DNA of 64,000 nt. Origin: Hydrangea macrophylla. Its lineage: Eukaryota > Streptophyta > Magnoliopsida > Cornales > Hydrangeaceae. The stretch lies in the NCBI GenBank assembly GCA_033977485.1, contig CM066994.1, positions 116,212,458 through 116,276,457 of the forward strand. Reading direction: 5' to 3'. The notes beneath the pieces were generated by a model. The model was not told where the DNA came from. It saw only the letters and a list, made by a program, of their open reading frames with translations, and searched no databases. This document shows, piece after piece, positions 46,719 through 58,251 of the stretch (position 1 is the stretch's first letter; the number at the start of each line of letters is the position of its first letter). The position numbers and the translations under genes were made by a program.

Positions 46719-47836
46719 TGTTGGCCCAAAAGTAATCATGAGGGGGGGGGGGGGGGGGGGGGGGGGGTGGGGGGGAGCAAGCACAATATCAAATTAGACC
46801 AATAAGTAAAGAGAGAGAAGTGAAAGAAATACTTGCAAACCAAGTTTTTCAAGTGTTTCGGCAATTCATAATCCACGGCCTATGTCCACTCCTCAAGAAC
46901 ACCACTTGAGGATTCCACTAATCAATCTTCTTTGGGTGAAGATTAAAACCACTCCTTACAAGTTCTTCTTGAACTCCTTTTACACCTCCAATGAAGAAAT
47001 CCTTCACTTGGTGCAAGGGTTACACCAACCCTCTTTACAACTTTAAGATTTGATGGAAAGTTTGAATACAACTGAAATACACTCTCTTGTAGAGTAGATA
47101 GAAACAATAAATGCTCTCAATAATAGCACTCAATGAATTACAAATGAAATTTAGAGATAGAAGATTGAATCTCACAAATCTAGGGCTTGAATCTTTGAAT
47201 GCTATAAGTGGGTATTGAATATGAGTAATGAATGTCCCAACAACCAATTTCAACTGAGTATATATACTCTCTTAAGAAAATTTGAACGTTTGAGGTAATT
47301 GAGAGCATTAAATGCAAAGTCAAAAACCTAGGAAAAGAACTGTTACTGTTATGCGCAGTAATCCAGTCGACTGGGTTCGCGATCCAGTCGACTGCATTTC
47401 AAACTAAATAAAATGCGCCTTTAACACAGTCGACTGAATCTCTGGGTCCGGTCGACTGATATTTATAGCAGAAACTGTTTTCAAAAATCATGCAACAGTC
47501 GATTGTTTTTCACTTCTAGTCGACTGAAAGAAATAGCATCTAGTCGACTGATAAAACTATCCAGTCGATTGTTTTTCTTAGAAAAACAGTTTTTCTGTTT
47601 TGAAGATTTTGTTCAGTGTTAAGCCCTTGTCTTGGAGATTCAATCCAACCAACTTTACAAAAAGTCTTATAAGAACAATATTACAAGTATAAATAATCTT
47701 TCACAAGGCTTCCATGGAATATCCATTATTATTATAAGGCTCTGTTTGGACAACACACTAAATGAAATCATAAGTACTCAACTTTATAGTTTGTTAATCA
47801 TCAAAATTACTTAAGGTAGAACCCTTGGGGCTAACA
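46719..47836 (-). mobile_element. Reverse solo LTR with CAGTCGACTG repeats
   Basis: On minus it runs TGTTAGCCCCAAGGG to TTTTGGGCCAACA, the same ends as the element at 11286-12618. They share the CCTCAAGAACACC and GGCCTATGTCCACTCC segments. CAGTCGACTG and close variants occur about eight times at 47363-47575. ATATG lies at both sides, overlapping the terminal TG on one side. A G run of more than 25 bases is at 46742-46775. No gag or pol. Confidence 0.82.
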
Positions 47837-48500
47837 ATATGTATATATATACTCATAGATAATTTACAAATGGTAAAAGGGTAATTTAGTAATTCAACTT
47901 AATATGTACACACTCTAAATGCATAAACAATAATAATAAATTATCACATGTATATATACACATATATACAAAAGAGTAATATACAAAAGACAAAAGGGTA
48001 ATTTGGTAATTTAATTTATAATTGTACACACTTTAAACTTTTACAAAAAGCCAAATAGTAATTTTATATAATAAAACAAAACAAAACACACACACACACA
48101 CACACACACACATGGGTAATTACAAAAGGTAAATGGATAATTTGGTAATTCAATTAACAAAAGGGTAGTTTGTTAATTCAATGCATAATTGTACACACTT
48201 TAAATACATAAATAATAATAAAAAATTATAATATGTATATATATACACATATATAAAATGATAGTTTACAAAATTAACTTAAGGCTTGTTTGGTAATTCA
48301 ATGATTCATTAAAAGATGCCTTAAGGCTTAAATAAGCCTTGCCAAACAACTCTTAATTCACAAAAGTAATTTAAGGCTTGTTTGATAATTCAAAGATTCT
48401 TTGAAAGATGCCTTAAGACTCAAACAAGGCTTGCCAAACAAGACTTAAGTTACTATTGGATAATAACTTGATATAGATATACAATGTAAAATAATGGGTT
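47837..48500. repeat. AT-rich degenerate tandem repeats
   Basis: A unit with GGTAATTTGGTAATTCAA, TGTACACACTTTAAA and ATGTATATATACACATATA recurs about four times (related sequence also lies at 46520-46718, so the solo LTR inserted in this array). An 85-base unit containing AAGATGCCTTAAG occurs at about 48283 and 48375. A CA run lies at 48086-48112. Confidence 0.7.
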
Positions 48501-48600
48501 TGAATTATTATATTTTTATTGCTTTTCACTCACCCATAGACCCACCTTTAAGATGAAATTGGTAGGAGTCACTTTTTTTTGCTTGTCAAACGTACTTAAT

Positions 48601-49058
48601 GGGATAGAGTCATATAGAACAAGAATCGAATCAAATTATTTAAGGATTTGTTCGGTTACATTATGTTTTTCAGTTTGCTGAAACAAAACAACAAAAGTGT
48701 TTGGTAGTTGTTTTCATTTTGCTTTTTTTTTTTTTTTTTTTTTTGTCAAAAGCAACAATTGAATTTGGCAAACAATAATAAAATTATACAGACCATTTGG
48801 ATTCGGTTTGGGTTTATGGCGTAAACCTTCAAATCACAACGGTTAACATACTACTGTGATGGCAACAGGTAAGATACGTTGTTTAAATAGTCTCAGTACA
48901 TAGGGAAAATCACCAGCTGCCTTTGCCTAGATGGTTTGTTGGATAAATGTTCCCAACTTCTAGGTCAAGGGTTCAAGGCTTGGTAGAGAGAGAAGAGAGA
49001 GTGAAAGTTGTGTGAGGTATTCTAAAATACCTCTTTTTTTTTACCTCTCCTCTCTCTT
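48601..49058. repeat. Left half of split copy of the duplicated unit
   Basis: It matches 45401-45880. The continuation of the unit is found only at about 52750-53215, after about 3.7 kb of inserted sequence. Confidence 0.7.
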
Positions 49059-49066
49059 TTCTTTGA

Positions 49067-49770
49067 GTAAAACTTTGGATGCAACCCAATCACACAACTC
49101 TCATAATGTGGGATAATGTTACGTGTACATAAAGTGTGCATATAAAGATCTGAGTCATTTATTATGGTGGAGTCCATGCCTTCATACATTGGACCCATCG
49201 AAATTAATGACCTAGATCTATATGTGCACATTTTATGTGCATGAATCATTACTCCTTAATGTGTCTCTCTTTTCTTTGAGTAAAACTTGGACACAAGTCA
49301 CACAACCCAATCACACAACTTGAGTTTCTTTGAGGAAAACTTTGGACACAACCCAATCACACAAGAGTTTCTTTGAGTAAAACTTTGGACACAACCCAAT
49401 CACACAATAGAGTTTCTTTGCCCAACACAACCCAATCACACCCAATCACACAGTGTATCACAACCCAATCACACCCAATCACACAGTGTATGATTGGGTT
49501 GTGTCCAAAGTTTTACTCAAAGAAACTCCCCCATTGACACAACCTAATCACATGATGTTTGTGTGATTGGGTTGTGTCCAAAGTATTACTCAAAGAAACT
49601 CCCCCATTGTGGCATTGGGTGATTGGGTTGTGTTCAAAGTTTTACTCAAAGAAACTCACCTCACACATTGTGGGAGTCGTGTGATTGGGTTGTGTCTAAA
49701 GTTTTACTCAAAGAAACTCACACATTATGGTAGTTATGTGATTGAGTTGTGTCCAAAGTTTTACTGCTTT
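49067..49770. repeat. Large inverted array of a 40-base unit
   Basis: A unit with TTTGAGTAAAACTTTGG and ACAACCCAATCACACAA occurs about five times in one direction (49067-49480). It then occurs about five times in reverse (49490-49770, GATTGGGTTGTGTCCAAAG). The whole can fold on itself. A MITE (49111-49254) interrupts the first copy. Frames crossing the array are repeat-encoded, not genes. Confidence 0.82.
49111..49254. mobile_element. Mutator-like MITE within the array
   Basis: A fold-back with GATAATGTTACGTGTACAT and ATGTGCATGAATCATTAC ends. The flanks CATAATGTG and CTTAATGTG match at 7 of 9. Confidence 0.65.
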
Positions 49771-50285
49771 TCTTTTCTTTTTAGGGATATTAGGTCGTAC
49801 CCCTTAAATGCTTTTTTTTTTTTTTTTTCTTTTTTTCCTCTCTTCTCTTTTCTTTTAGGGATATTAGGTCATAGACCCCTTAAAATTAAATGTACTGGTC
49901 AAAAACCCACACAATTTTGCCATTTTTAAAAAAGCCCCTCACTACTATTTTGTTCTACCAAAAGTCCCTCTGACAGATAAAAACATATAATAATATCTGT
50001 TAACAGACAGATAATATTCACGAACACAACCATAATTTTCTCATTTTATGGCCTTTTGGGATGATTTATTTTTTATTTATATATTTTTTCATGTATTTCT
50101 TTAAGATCTATGCATTGGACTTGAAAATTTTACGAAAAATGATAAATTACAATTTTGAGATTTGATTTGTCTAACTAATAATATTATCTGTTTGTAGACA
50201 GTTAATATTATCCATCAACTTAAACCACCACAACTTTCTCAATTTGTAGTGTTTTTGGGTGATTATTTTTTTTTCGAGATATATG
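49771..50285. other. AT-rich stretch with internal direct repeat
   Basis: The phrase GGGATATTAGGTC occurs at about 49783 and 49858, and related blocks with ACAGACAGATAATATT and GTAGACAGTTAATATT at about 50010 and 50196. No gene. Confidence 0.5.
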
Positions 50286-52400
50286 TGTCACACCCGTTCC
50301 AGCATTTCATAGATTTAAAATGCATGATGTGAGGTTTTGTGAAATTATTAATGTCTATTAGTAATTTGAGCTGAAGTTGACGGTGAGTCAACGGTGAGGT
50401 GTCAGTGAGGATACGAGAACTTGGACCTTTATATTGCATTGACTTGATTAAATGACATTTATATGATTTAAATATTATTTGAGATATCTGGTATTTTGTT
50501 GAATAATGAATTACCCGTGTCGTATAATTTCTAATAATTTCAATATTGAATTATATCATTTTGAGAACTGTGGTGAGAACGTGAGTGTTATGTTGCTTAA
50601 AAAGATAGGTGGTATAGAGATTCCACGGAATTTAGTTTTGGATCCTTATTTTGGACCCAAACGGAACTTAGTCAGAAACTTTTATAAATTTTAGCTTTCA
50701 CTCATGAAATAATAAAGTAGACGTATAATAGGTTTCGTGGGATAATTGGAAGTTTTGGAAACTCGTGGGGGAGGTAGACATAATTTACGAAAGTTGTGTC
50801 TATATATAGAAAGGATGAGATTTCATTCCTCACCACTTTCTAAAAATATCTAAAGGAGGAGAGAGAAAAAGGAGATTTAGTTGCTACGGATTTTGCGACG
50901 CCGATCGACGATCGTTCATCCGTCAGATTTTCTCCAGATTTGAGATTTGAACTCGTCGAGGTAAGACCTTCGTTTTGATACCTCTTAGACCGCATTTGGC
51001 TAACCTTTCCGAAAATCTAATTTCTAGGAAATTGGGAAAAACCGAGTAAAACTTGTAGGAATCGCGTATAATCTGAGATTCGACGTTTATTCGGGCCTCT
51101 AGTGCATCCTTTAAAGTTTCGGAGAGATCGCACGAGGTATAAATTCTAGATCTATGAAATATATGAGATTTCCATGTTTTGACTATCGACTTTGCTATTT
51201 TGGATCTGGGCAAAATTCATGTATTAATTAGGCCCGTTAATTATGCACATGAAATTATATGAGAAGCATGTATAACTGTTTACGTGAGTATGTTATGTGT
51301 CTACTTGGGTCAAAGGGGAGTTTGGTACAATTTCATCCGGAGTTGTAAGCTCCTCGAATCTTGAGGATTTGAGAGATTTGATTGTGGTTGTGTCTGGTAT
51401 GGAGGAAGGCCCAACCAGGACACGGTACCTGGTATGGAGGAAGGCCCAACCAGTGTACGGGATGCGTGGGAGAGGTGTGCCTTCCACGGCATCGGTTTCA
51501 TTACCGGATGAATGCGTACCACTCACCCTAGAGATTATTTCTATGTGTTTTAGATGCTTAAACCATGAATTGTCATATAAGCATACATTTGGAATTGTGC
51601 ACTCAGCATATAGCTGAGCAGTGGAGATTTACTCCATTGCAGGTGATAAGAGGCGAAGAAAGAAGAAGCGTGAAGAGTGAGGCCGAGGAATGCCAGGGAA
51701 ATCACCTTGTTTATACTTTTGTTTTCTTTCCAACTTATAATAAGAATTTGTAATTGCAGTATGTTGTAATCGAATCTTGTTATGGGTTGGATTAGTACTT
51801 GTAATCCCTAGTTAACGCTTTTGTATAATTGTGTTGAATCGTGGTTTATAATCTTCTTGTTGTTGGGAATTGATTTGGAGATCCTTGGTTTGAAATGCTG
51901 CAGAATTGAGTCGACTGGCCCCTAGTTCAGTCGACTGGACCCTAGTTCAGTCGACTGGACCCCCCCTTTGTTCCAGAGAAATTTTTTCAGTTTTTGAAGG
52001 ATCCAGTCAACTGGATGAGTTTTCAGTCGACTGTTTTCTACACAAAACACCACTTTCTGCATGCATAGTGCCCAGTCGAATGGACAAGCAATAGTCGATT
52101 GAAAATTTGAGGCCCCAGTCGACTAGACCCCAGTTACAGTCGACTGGATATGGCTGTTGAACTTTTAAACTTTCTGCTTCAGGTCTTCAGTCGACTGGAC
52201 CCCCAATCAGTCGACTGGACCCTTGTTTCTAAAACTGAATTCTTTTCGAAACAATTTCAATTAGGCAAAACTTTTTATAACTCTGATTGAAATGTTTTTA
52301 CATATGTTTTTCGCTGCTATTTTTACTTTAATGGAATTGGTTGAGCCTTGGTAACGTGCCACGTGTTCTATTTCCACACATAGCGGGATGGGTCGTGACA
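50286..52400 (+). mobile_element. Solo LTR with CAGTCGACTG repeats
   Basis: It begins TGTCACACCCGTTCC and ends GGGTCGTGACA. The flanks ATATG and CTATG match at 4 of 5. A TATA-like CTATATATAG is at 50801-50810. It shares ACGGAACTTAG, a TCG-rich block and a GAGGT(A/G)AGA junction with the LTR at 9170. Six exact CAGTCGACTG and about five variants lie at 51908-52222. No primer site or pol inside. Confidence 0.78.
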
Positions 52401-53386
52401 CTATGCATCTATGGTTCCAGTTTAATGAAAGTAATATGTTTTTTTTAATAATTATATTTATGTGGAAAAAAATGCAAATTTTCATATTTGTTTTAGTTTT
52501 AGTTTTTTTTTTCCTCCAGTATTTCATGATTAATATTGATCCCGTTTTATAGATCTCATTTTACTGATTCCAAAATATCAAATTTTATAAAAAAAATATT
52601 TGTAAAACAAAAGTTATAGCAATTTGAAGCTGTTTAGATATAATAAAAGACCTAATGAGTTAAAAAAAGAAGAAGAAAGTAGTATGTATTTTATTAGCTT
52701 AAAATGGTTTTATTTGAGGAGGTTATGGCCAAAGCTCCATTTTTATTTTGTCCGGTCTCTAATAGAGACATGTAGTCACGTGTGTATGTAATGGGGGATC
52801 TCTACTTTAAACCATATTTGACAAAGCCTAAAATAGGACTTGGTTCAGTCCAAGTCTGTCTTTTACCTGATTCTTGTGAGAACCTAGTTTGGTGATTGTA
52901 TCTTCCTTACATAGGAGTTCGTGTCTAGTGTAATAAATTTATTAAAACAAGTTCTCTGTCAAACTAACCAACACTTGATTCTCACAAGAACCAAATAAAA
53001 AAGTGAACTTGGACTAAACCAGATCCTATTTTACATATTCCCAAACAAGGGCCTAAAGCTCTAAAGACATAAGGTGATCTTTCATTGGCAGAGGCCTCCC
53101 AAACCTTTACCACATCTAACAGAATTATGTAAATAGTATCATCAAAGAATAAAATGGGATCAAATTCAATTTCAGTCTAATTTTTCTATTGGTTTTAAAA
53201 ACTATAATTAGATTTGTTTGCAACAGAATATGTTTTTAGAGAAATATGTGATTAGACACAGACTCCTATAAAAAAAGGGGGGAAAAAAGAAAGTAGAGAA
53301 GAAAAGGAGAAGACATCGATCAACATATAAGTTCGGTTGATTTGTGAACAAAGACATGTATCAAACACTCGAATATATAGATTCAA
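52401..53386. repeat. Flank holding the right half of the split duplicated unit
   Basis: Positions of about 52750-53215 match 45895-46260. The rest is AT-rich with no gene. Confidence 0.65.
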
Positions 53387-54064
53387 CTAGTCGATAACCC
53401 GTGCATAGCATGGGCTATACTTCGTATGAACCATTTTCTTATTCTGTTGAAACTTTTATAGATGATTAACCGCTTAAAAAAGGGCTCATCGATAACTTTT
53501 ATAGATAGATGATTAACAGCTTAAAAAAGGGCTCATCGATCTACACAAAAAGTGATGATTTCTATAATTGCCTTAATGAAACACATACAAATTTGTTTTG
53601 AACAACTTATATCCAAATTTGCACATATAAAGTAATATATAAAAAAGGAATTAGGATGAGCAAACATGGCCTTAAGAGCTCGTTCTAACAAAGCATATAC
53701 AATAGCTTAATCCTTTAACACAAAAAAGTATACAATAGCTTTATCGTTTGGGGAAAAAAAAGTATTCAATAGCTATATGTTACATAGAATGTGAAGGTAA
53801 TAGCCAAATAGGAATTAGGGAATGAAAAAGTGGGTGCCAACATGGTTCACACTTTGCACATACAACTTCACAAAGTTTCACTATTTTGTGAGTATACACA
53901 GATTGGTCACTTGTTAATGAATAGTCACAATGCTTAGGAAACTAAGTGAACAAATATAGTAAACATATCATCATGGGGGAAAATCAATTATACGAAACCA
54001 AAAAGAAAATAAAGAGAATCCATATCTTTGTAGATATATTAGATATTGATTCTTCCATTATCTA

Positions 54065-54176
54065 ATTCTAAGAGCTCTTGAATTTGTCACCAATCTCCTT
54101 CTCAGATTCCTCCACAGGTACTTCCTGTTGGCCATTCCCACGAATACCCAGAATCCATATCCATTTTGAATCTCCT
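54065..54176 (-). pseudogene. Possible captured exon in Helitron
   Basis: On minus, a good acceptor (CTTGCATTTCAG) is followed by an open segment ending in a natural-looking acidic tail, GNGQQEVPVEESEKEIGDKF then a stop. The family is not recognised. This could be a piece of a host gene picked up by the Helitron, or chance. Confidence 0.3.
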
Positions 54177-56569
54177 GAAATGCAAGAATGTTAGATTTAA
54201 AGAGAGTGAAGATAAAGTATAAGATGAATAGATTGAGAGAGAGCTTGCAATGTTGCAGGTGGTTTGAATATATTTATATATATATAGAGAGAGAGAGAGA
54301 GAAGGACATTTATGGTATTGGTAAATGTGGGTAAGTGGAATACATAGTCTTTGATCTTTTCGTAGTGTTTGACCAAAAAAAAACTCTTTTCTCAAGGACT
54401 ACTTAAGACATCCTGTTCCAAAGCTAAAGTTATCCCACAAAACTTGCCACCTAAAGAAGCAAAAAGCTTGACAGGACGCTTGACAGAAAAATTGAAATCT
54501 AAAACCGGCTATGAAAATTACAAACTCTCATCAACACACATAAAATTATAAGAACCTCCAGCCCTACAAAAATATTCTGCAAAACACGGCCAACTAGTCA
54601 AAACCTGCAGGAGAAAATATCATAAAAAGCTGCCAAAAACTGCAAAACTCCCAACTACAAAAATTAGGCCACTGCACAAAAAATCCCAACTGCAAAAACA
54701 CCTATTAGACCACCACTTAGCTACCAAACTGGACCTTCACTTCAAAGAGAAAGATGAGCAATTGATTCTACAACATGATTGCAGGCCATACAACCAACTA
54801 ATGTGTTTGGAAATATGAAACTTGGCAAAAATCTGAGAGGGGGACAATATTAGATACAAATAAAAGTGAAGAACTAATCTCATTCGAAGTTGACCTCCAA
54901 AATCTCATACACCCATTTCATATTTAGAGCCTTTGTATTTCTACTTCTCACGAATCAACCCCACAATTGCTTGAGATCGTAATTACAACAATGAATTTGA
55001 CCTTTGGATATTCACCTGATCATGTTTCTCGACCACATATAATCACATGATCAGAGCACAATCTCACAAATAGGCCCTGCAATAATTGTGTATTGCATAT
55101 ATATTGTTCACCACTGGATTTTACAGGTTTGTAGTAGAGATGAGATTAAGGCACACTGTGCAACAATTATAGAAGTAATTCTATGCAGCCTATAGGAATA
55201 TACAAATCACTCAACTGGTTAATTTTAATTAAATTACAAAGAAATCAAGCAAAAGCAAGAGAAATTGACACAAACGTGCATATCCCCCATCATAATATGC
55301 TATACTGATGAATTCTTTAACACATAAAGAAGGTATGATATTCTTATGGTCCACAACAGTAAAATTAAAATAAAATATTGAATTGAAAATATAAAGATCA
55401 GAGTTTATATTTTACACAGATGATACATGAACTCAATGGTTTACAGCATCCACCATTTTCTTCCGTGTCAGCATTTATTGTTTTGTCATACAAATGAATA
55501 GTACTAGATTGTTCTCCTTTCTTCCCTGCAACATTTTGCCCAACGAACTCACTGCTGCAGGTTGAAATTCCTTAGTGTGTCACCCATCTTTTTCAGAATC
55601 TTAGCAACTCAATCATTTAGTTTACTTCTTAACCTGATCCAACATTGAATCCCATCAATGGTAAATGAAGAGCGTTACATCGATTTCACGGATCAGATCA
55701 CAATTGGATCAAGCCACATAGATGAAGAAAATAAATGTGAAACCGCACAAAGATGCTTTTGCTTTTAAAAATCTCTACAGCATGAGAAGGATTTGCAATA
55801 CTAAAGGATCTCTAAAACTTTTTACCAAGGTAATAGAAAAGAAATCGTTTGAAGTGATATACAATTCAGGTTTGTCATCAAGGGAATTTCTATTTTTTTT
55901 CCTGTAAAGATCTTCTGAAGCAAAGTTAACGTGTTTCCCTTTTTCCTATCCACGAATTGCATCGTAAAATCTCAAGAAATGATCAACGACCCAAGTATGT
56001 TAACCTGCTAGGTTTTTTTTTTTTTTTTGTTTTTTTGTTTTTTTGTTTTTTATGTTTTTGTTTTTGTTTTTGTTATTTTTTTTTTGTTTTTGCGAATAGC
56101 TCAACAATATACAATTATTAACGAATACCCCAAAAAAAGGGCAGTATTACACCCAGATAAGAAAAACAAAGCCAAAAAAAAATTAAATAATGCCACCAAA
56201 TAGCCACCTTACCTCAACCAGCCGCCCTAAAAACCTCAAATAGACATTTCTACGAATAAATAATAGGCATAAATAATCCTTGTACCAAATTAGCACTTTT
56301 ATAAAAGACGAACAGGATTGCTACAATGTTCCACATTAAAAAAAAAATTTGAAATCAATAAAAATTAAGAGAAAACTACCTCAAAAGGAGACAAAGTTAC
56401 ATCAAAATCTGTCAATGCAAGGATCAATTGGATCATAAACCAGTATCACCTCAGGACTTGGCAAAAATAGTATTACCCGGATCATAAACTCTTAAACCTA
56501 CAAAGAAAAATCACAACTTCACAAAGAAGATTTCAGGGCTAATATGATTAGACAATGGACTTCGGTGTC

Positions 56570-56627
56570 ATCAGTCACCTTGGTCGGTTAAGTCATCCTC
56601 GACGACGGCGATGTCGATGATACTTTC
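56570..56627 (-). pseudogene. Possible second captured exon in Helitron
   Basis: On minus, TTTTTGGCAG is followed by a short open stretch reading ESIIDIAVVEDDLTDQGD and a stop. Unrecognised. It is GC-richer than its surroundings, as captured exons often are. Confidence 0.3.
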
Positions 56628-56880
56628 TGCCAAAAAGAGGCCGTTAGATATGAAGCCATTGATATGAATGTTGATGCAAAAGCAGATCTGAATCGCATCA
56701 AAAATTTTAAAATAAACAAAAACTATAGCTTTTTACACATTCTACCAGGAAGGGATATGGAACTAAAGAAATGGAAAGTAACACAAAAAAGGGAAATTTA
56801 ATTAGCAAATGACACGTAAGAAAAAGTAAAGACTACAAAATTCCACGTGGCATAGCCGAGAAGGCTTGCTTTAGTATAGA

Positions 56881-57960
56881 TTTTAGAGATTTGTACAGAT
56901 AATAGATAGATAAAGTATTTATCATACACATTATTATGTCAAACACAAATAACAACATAATAGATTGATGTGGGTGGAGAGAGAGTTATAAGGAGAGAGT
57001 AATTGGAGGGAAAATGAAAAGAAATGGGGGGAAAAAAGAGTATGAAATGCCATGTGGACAAAAGAAAAACCTAGAAAAAGCCACTTGCCACGATATGGGA
57101 AGACTTATAATCCCACTCCAATAGAAAAGGGTGTTGGAGCATTTTGGTAGGATGACAAATCTGGTGAGGAAGTTTTCCTTGACATGAATGTTGCTAACCC
57201 GCTCTGATATCACTGATGGAACTTGATAATGGTGGTCGGTGGTATGTGTCATGTGGTTGTTAATCACACATGGACGTAAGGAACATGAAAGGCATAAAAT
57301 CAGAGAAGTAACAACCGGGGAAAAATAAAATTAGGGAAGTAGTAGGGGCAAAAAAACAACTCACAGTGCAAAGTATAATCAGAAAAGCAGTAGGTAAACA
57401 GAGTAAGAGTAGCAATGGCGGTAAAACAGCGAGAAATAATGACATTGCGAACCAACATTAAACAATATGGAATCTGGAGATACTTGTGGAGAATTAGATT
57501 GTCACTGAGATGTATTTAATCTCTTGATATTCTAAATAACTGTATGTAGTACGCTTTATTTTACTATCAATCATTAACGAATAAATATGTATTTAACCTA
57601 CAATATATATCCTAATATATGAAGTAATTAAAACAATTGTAAGATATCTAAGCCAATTGATTACAAAAGCTATCAATTTTACCTTCTCAAGAATGAAGAC
57701 CACTTATCATTCATTCACCATTCTCTTGAGCAACTAATGCATTGGCAATTTGGCATTAGAATCTTTGGCTTCGTAAATTGTTGTTATACTCTTCTGATAG
57801 GTTTGGTTGGCTCTCTAGCACAAAGCAAAATAAGCTCAACGGTTACTAATATAAATAAATGGAACAAAAATTTACAATCATTTATGTAAAATCAAAGGAG
57901 CCAAAAAAAGATAAGCATTAACTCTTAAATGTTTTTTTTTACACTAACCTAAGATTACTT
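56881..57960. other. Intergenic stretch
   Basis: No supported gene. Minus-strand frames at 56986-57445 are composition-driven. Confidence 0.5.
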
Positions 57961-57963
57961 TTT

Positions 57964-58231
57964 CTAAACCAATCTTGTGGGCATTGTAATTTGCAAGGCT
58001 AGTATATGGTCAGTTGAGACCCATGTGAGATTTTGTTTAACTCTCTTACGGTATTTCCAATCCCAACCCAAAATTTCTATCAAATGTAAATTTGGATTAA
58101 AGTCCTCAAAAAGCTTCGACAATCTGTGGACCACTGCGAATGAGGAGGTCCTGACGCTCTCCCTCGATAGTGTCCCGGGACGGATCCCAAGGAGCACACT
58201 TCAGGGAAAACTAGGACTTCCTCACGCGATC
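57964..58231 (-). other. Internal sequence beside minus-strand LTR
   Basis: It lies downstream, on minus, of the primer-like site at 58232-58251. It holds an open frame of 77 residues (58197 to 57964, containing LSKLFEDFNPNLHLIEILGW) that I do not recognise. By position it would be the 5' internal part of a retroelement. Confidence 0.4.
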
Positions 58232-58251
58232 CTAGAGACAAAGAGTCGCCA
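58232..58251 (-). other. Primer-binding-like site (tRNA-Arg type)
   Basis: Minus-strand TGGCGACTCTTTGTC at 58251 downward. TGGCGACTC equals the first nine bases of the primer site known for Ogre/Tat elements. Confidence 0.6.

Larger units (their letters stand above)
53387..56880 (-). mobile_element. Helitron with both ends (minus)
   Basis: On minus the 5' end is TCTATACTAAAGCAAGCC (from 56880 down), preceded by A. The 3' end is a hairpin (CCCATGCTATGCACGGG) then TTATCGACTAG at 53387, followed by T. These are Helitron hallmarks. The left Helitron (4286) starts with nearly the same TCTATACT-AAAG. No Rep or helicase was recognised. Two exon-like minus segments may be captured gene pieces. Confidence 0.85.

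Noticed and set aside
46742..46775. Long G run as a functional quadruplex
   Set aside because: Likely a homopolymer expansion with possible sequencing error; nothing else supports a function.
49567..49929. 120-residue plus frame
   Set aside because: Encoded by reverse copies of the inverted array and a T-rich tract.
50506..51617. Several frames of 62-106 residues
   Set aside because: Inside a solo LTR; they look like chance frames.
54102..54395. 97-residue minus frame in the Helitron
   Set aside because: A different frame from the more natural exon-like reading at 54065-54176; the upstream part is GA-repeat derived.
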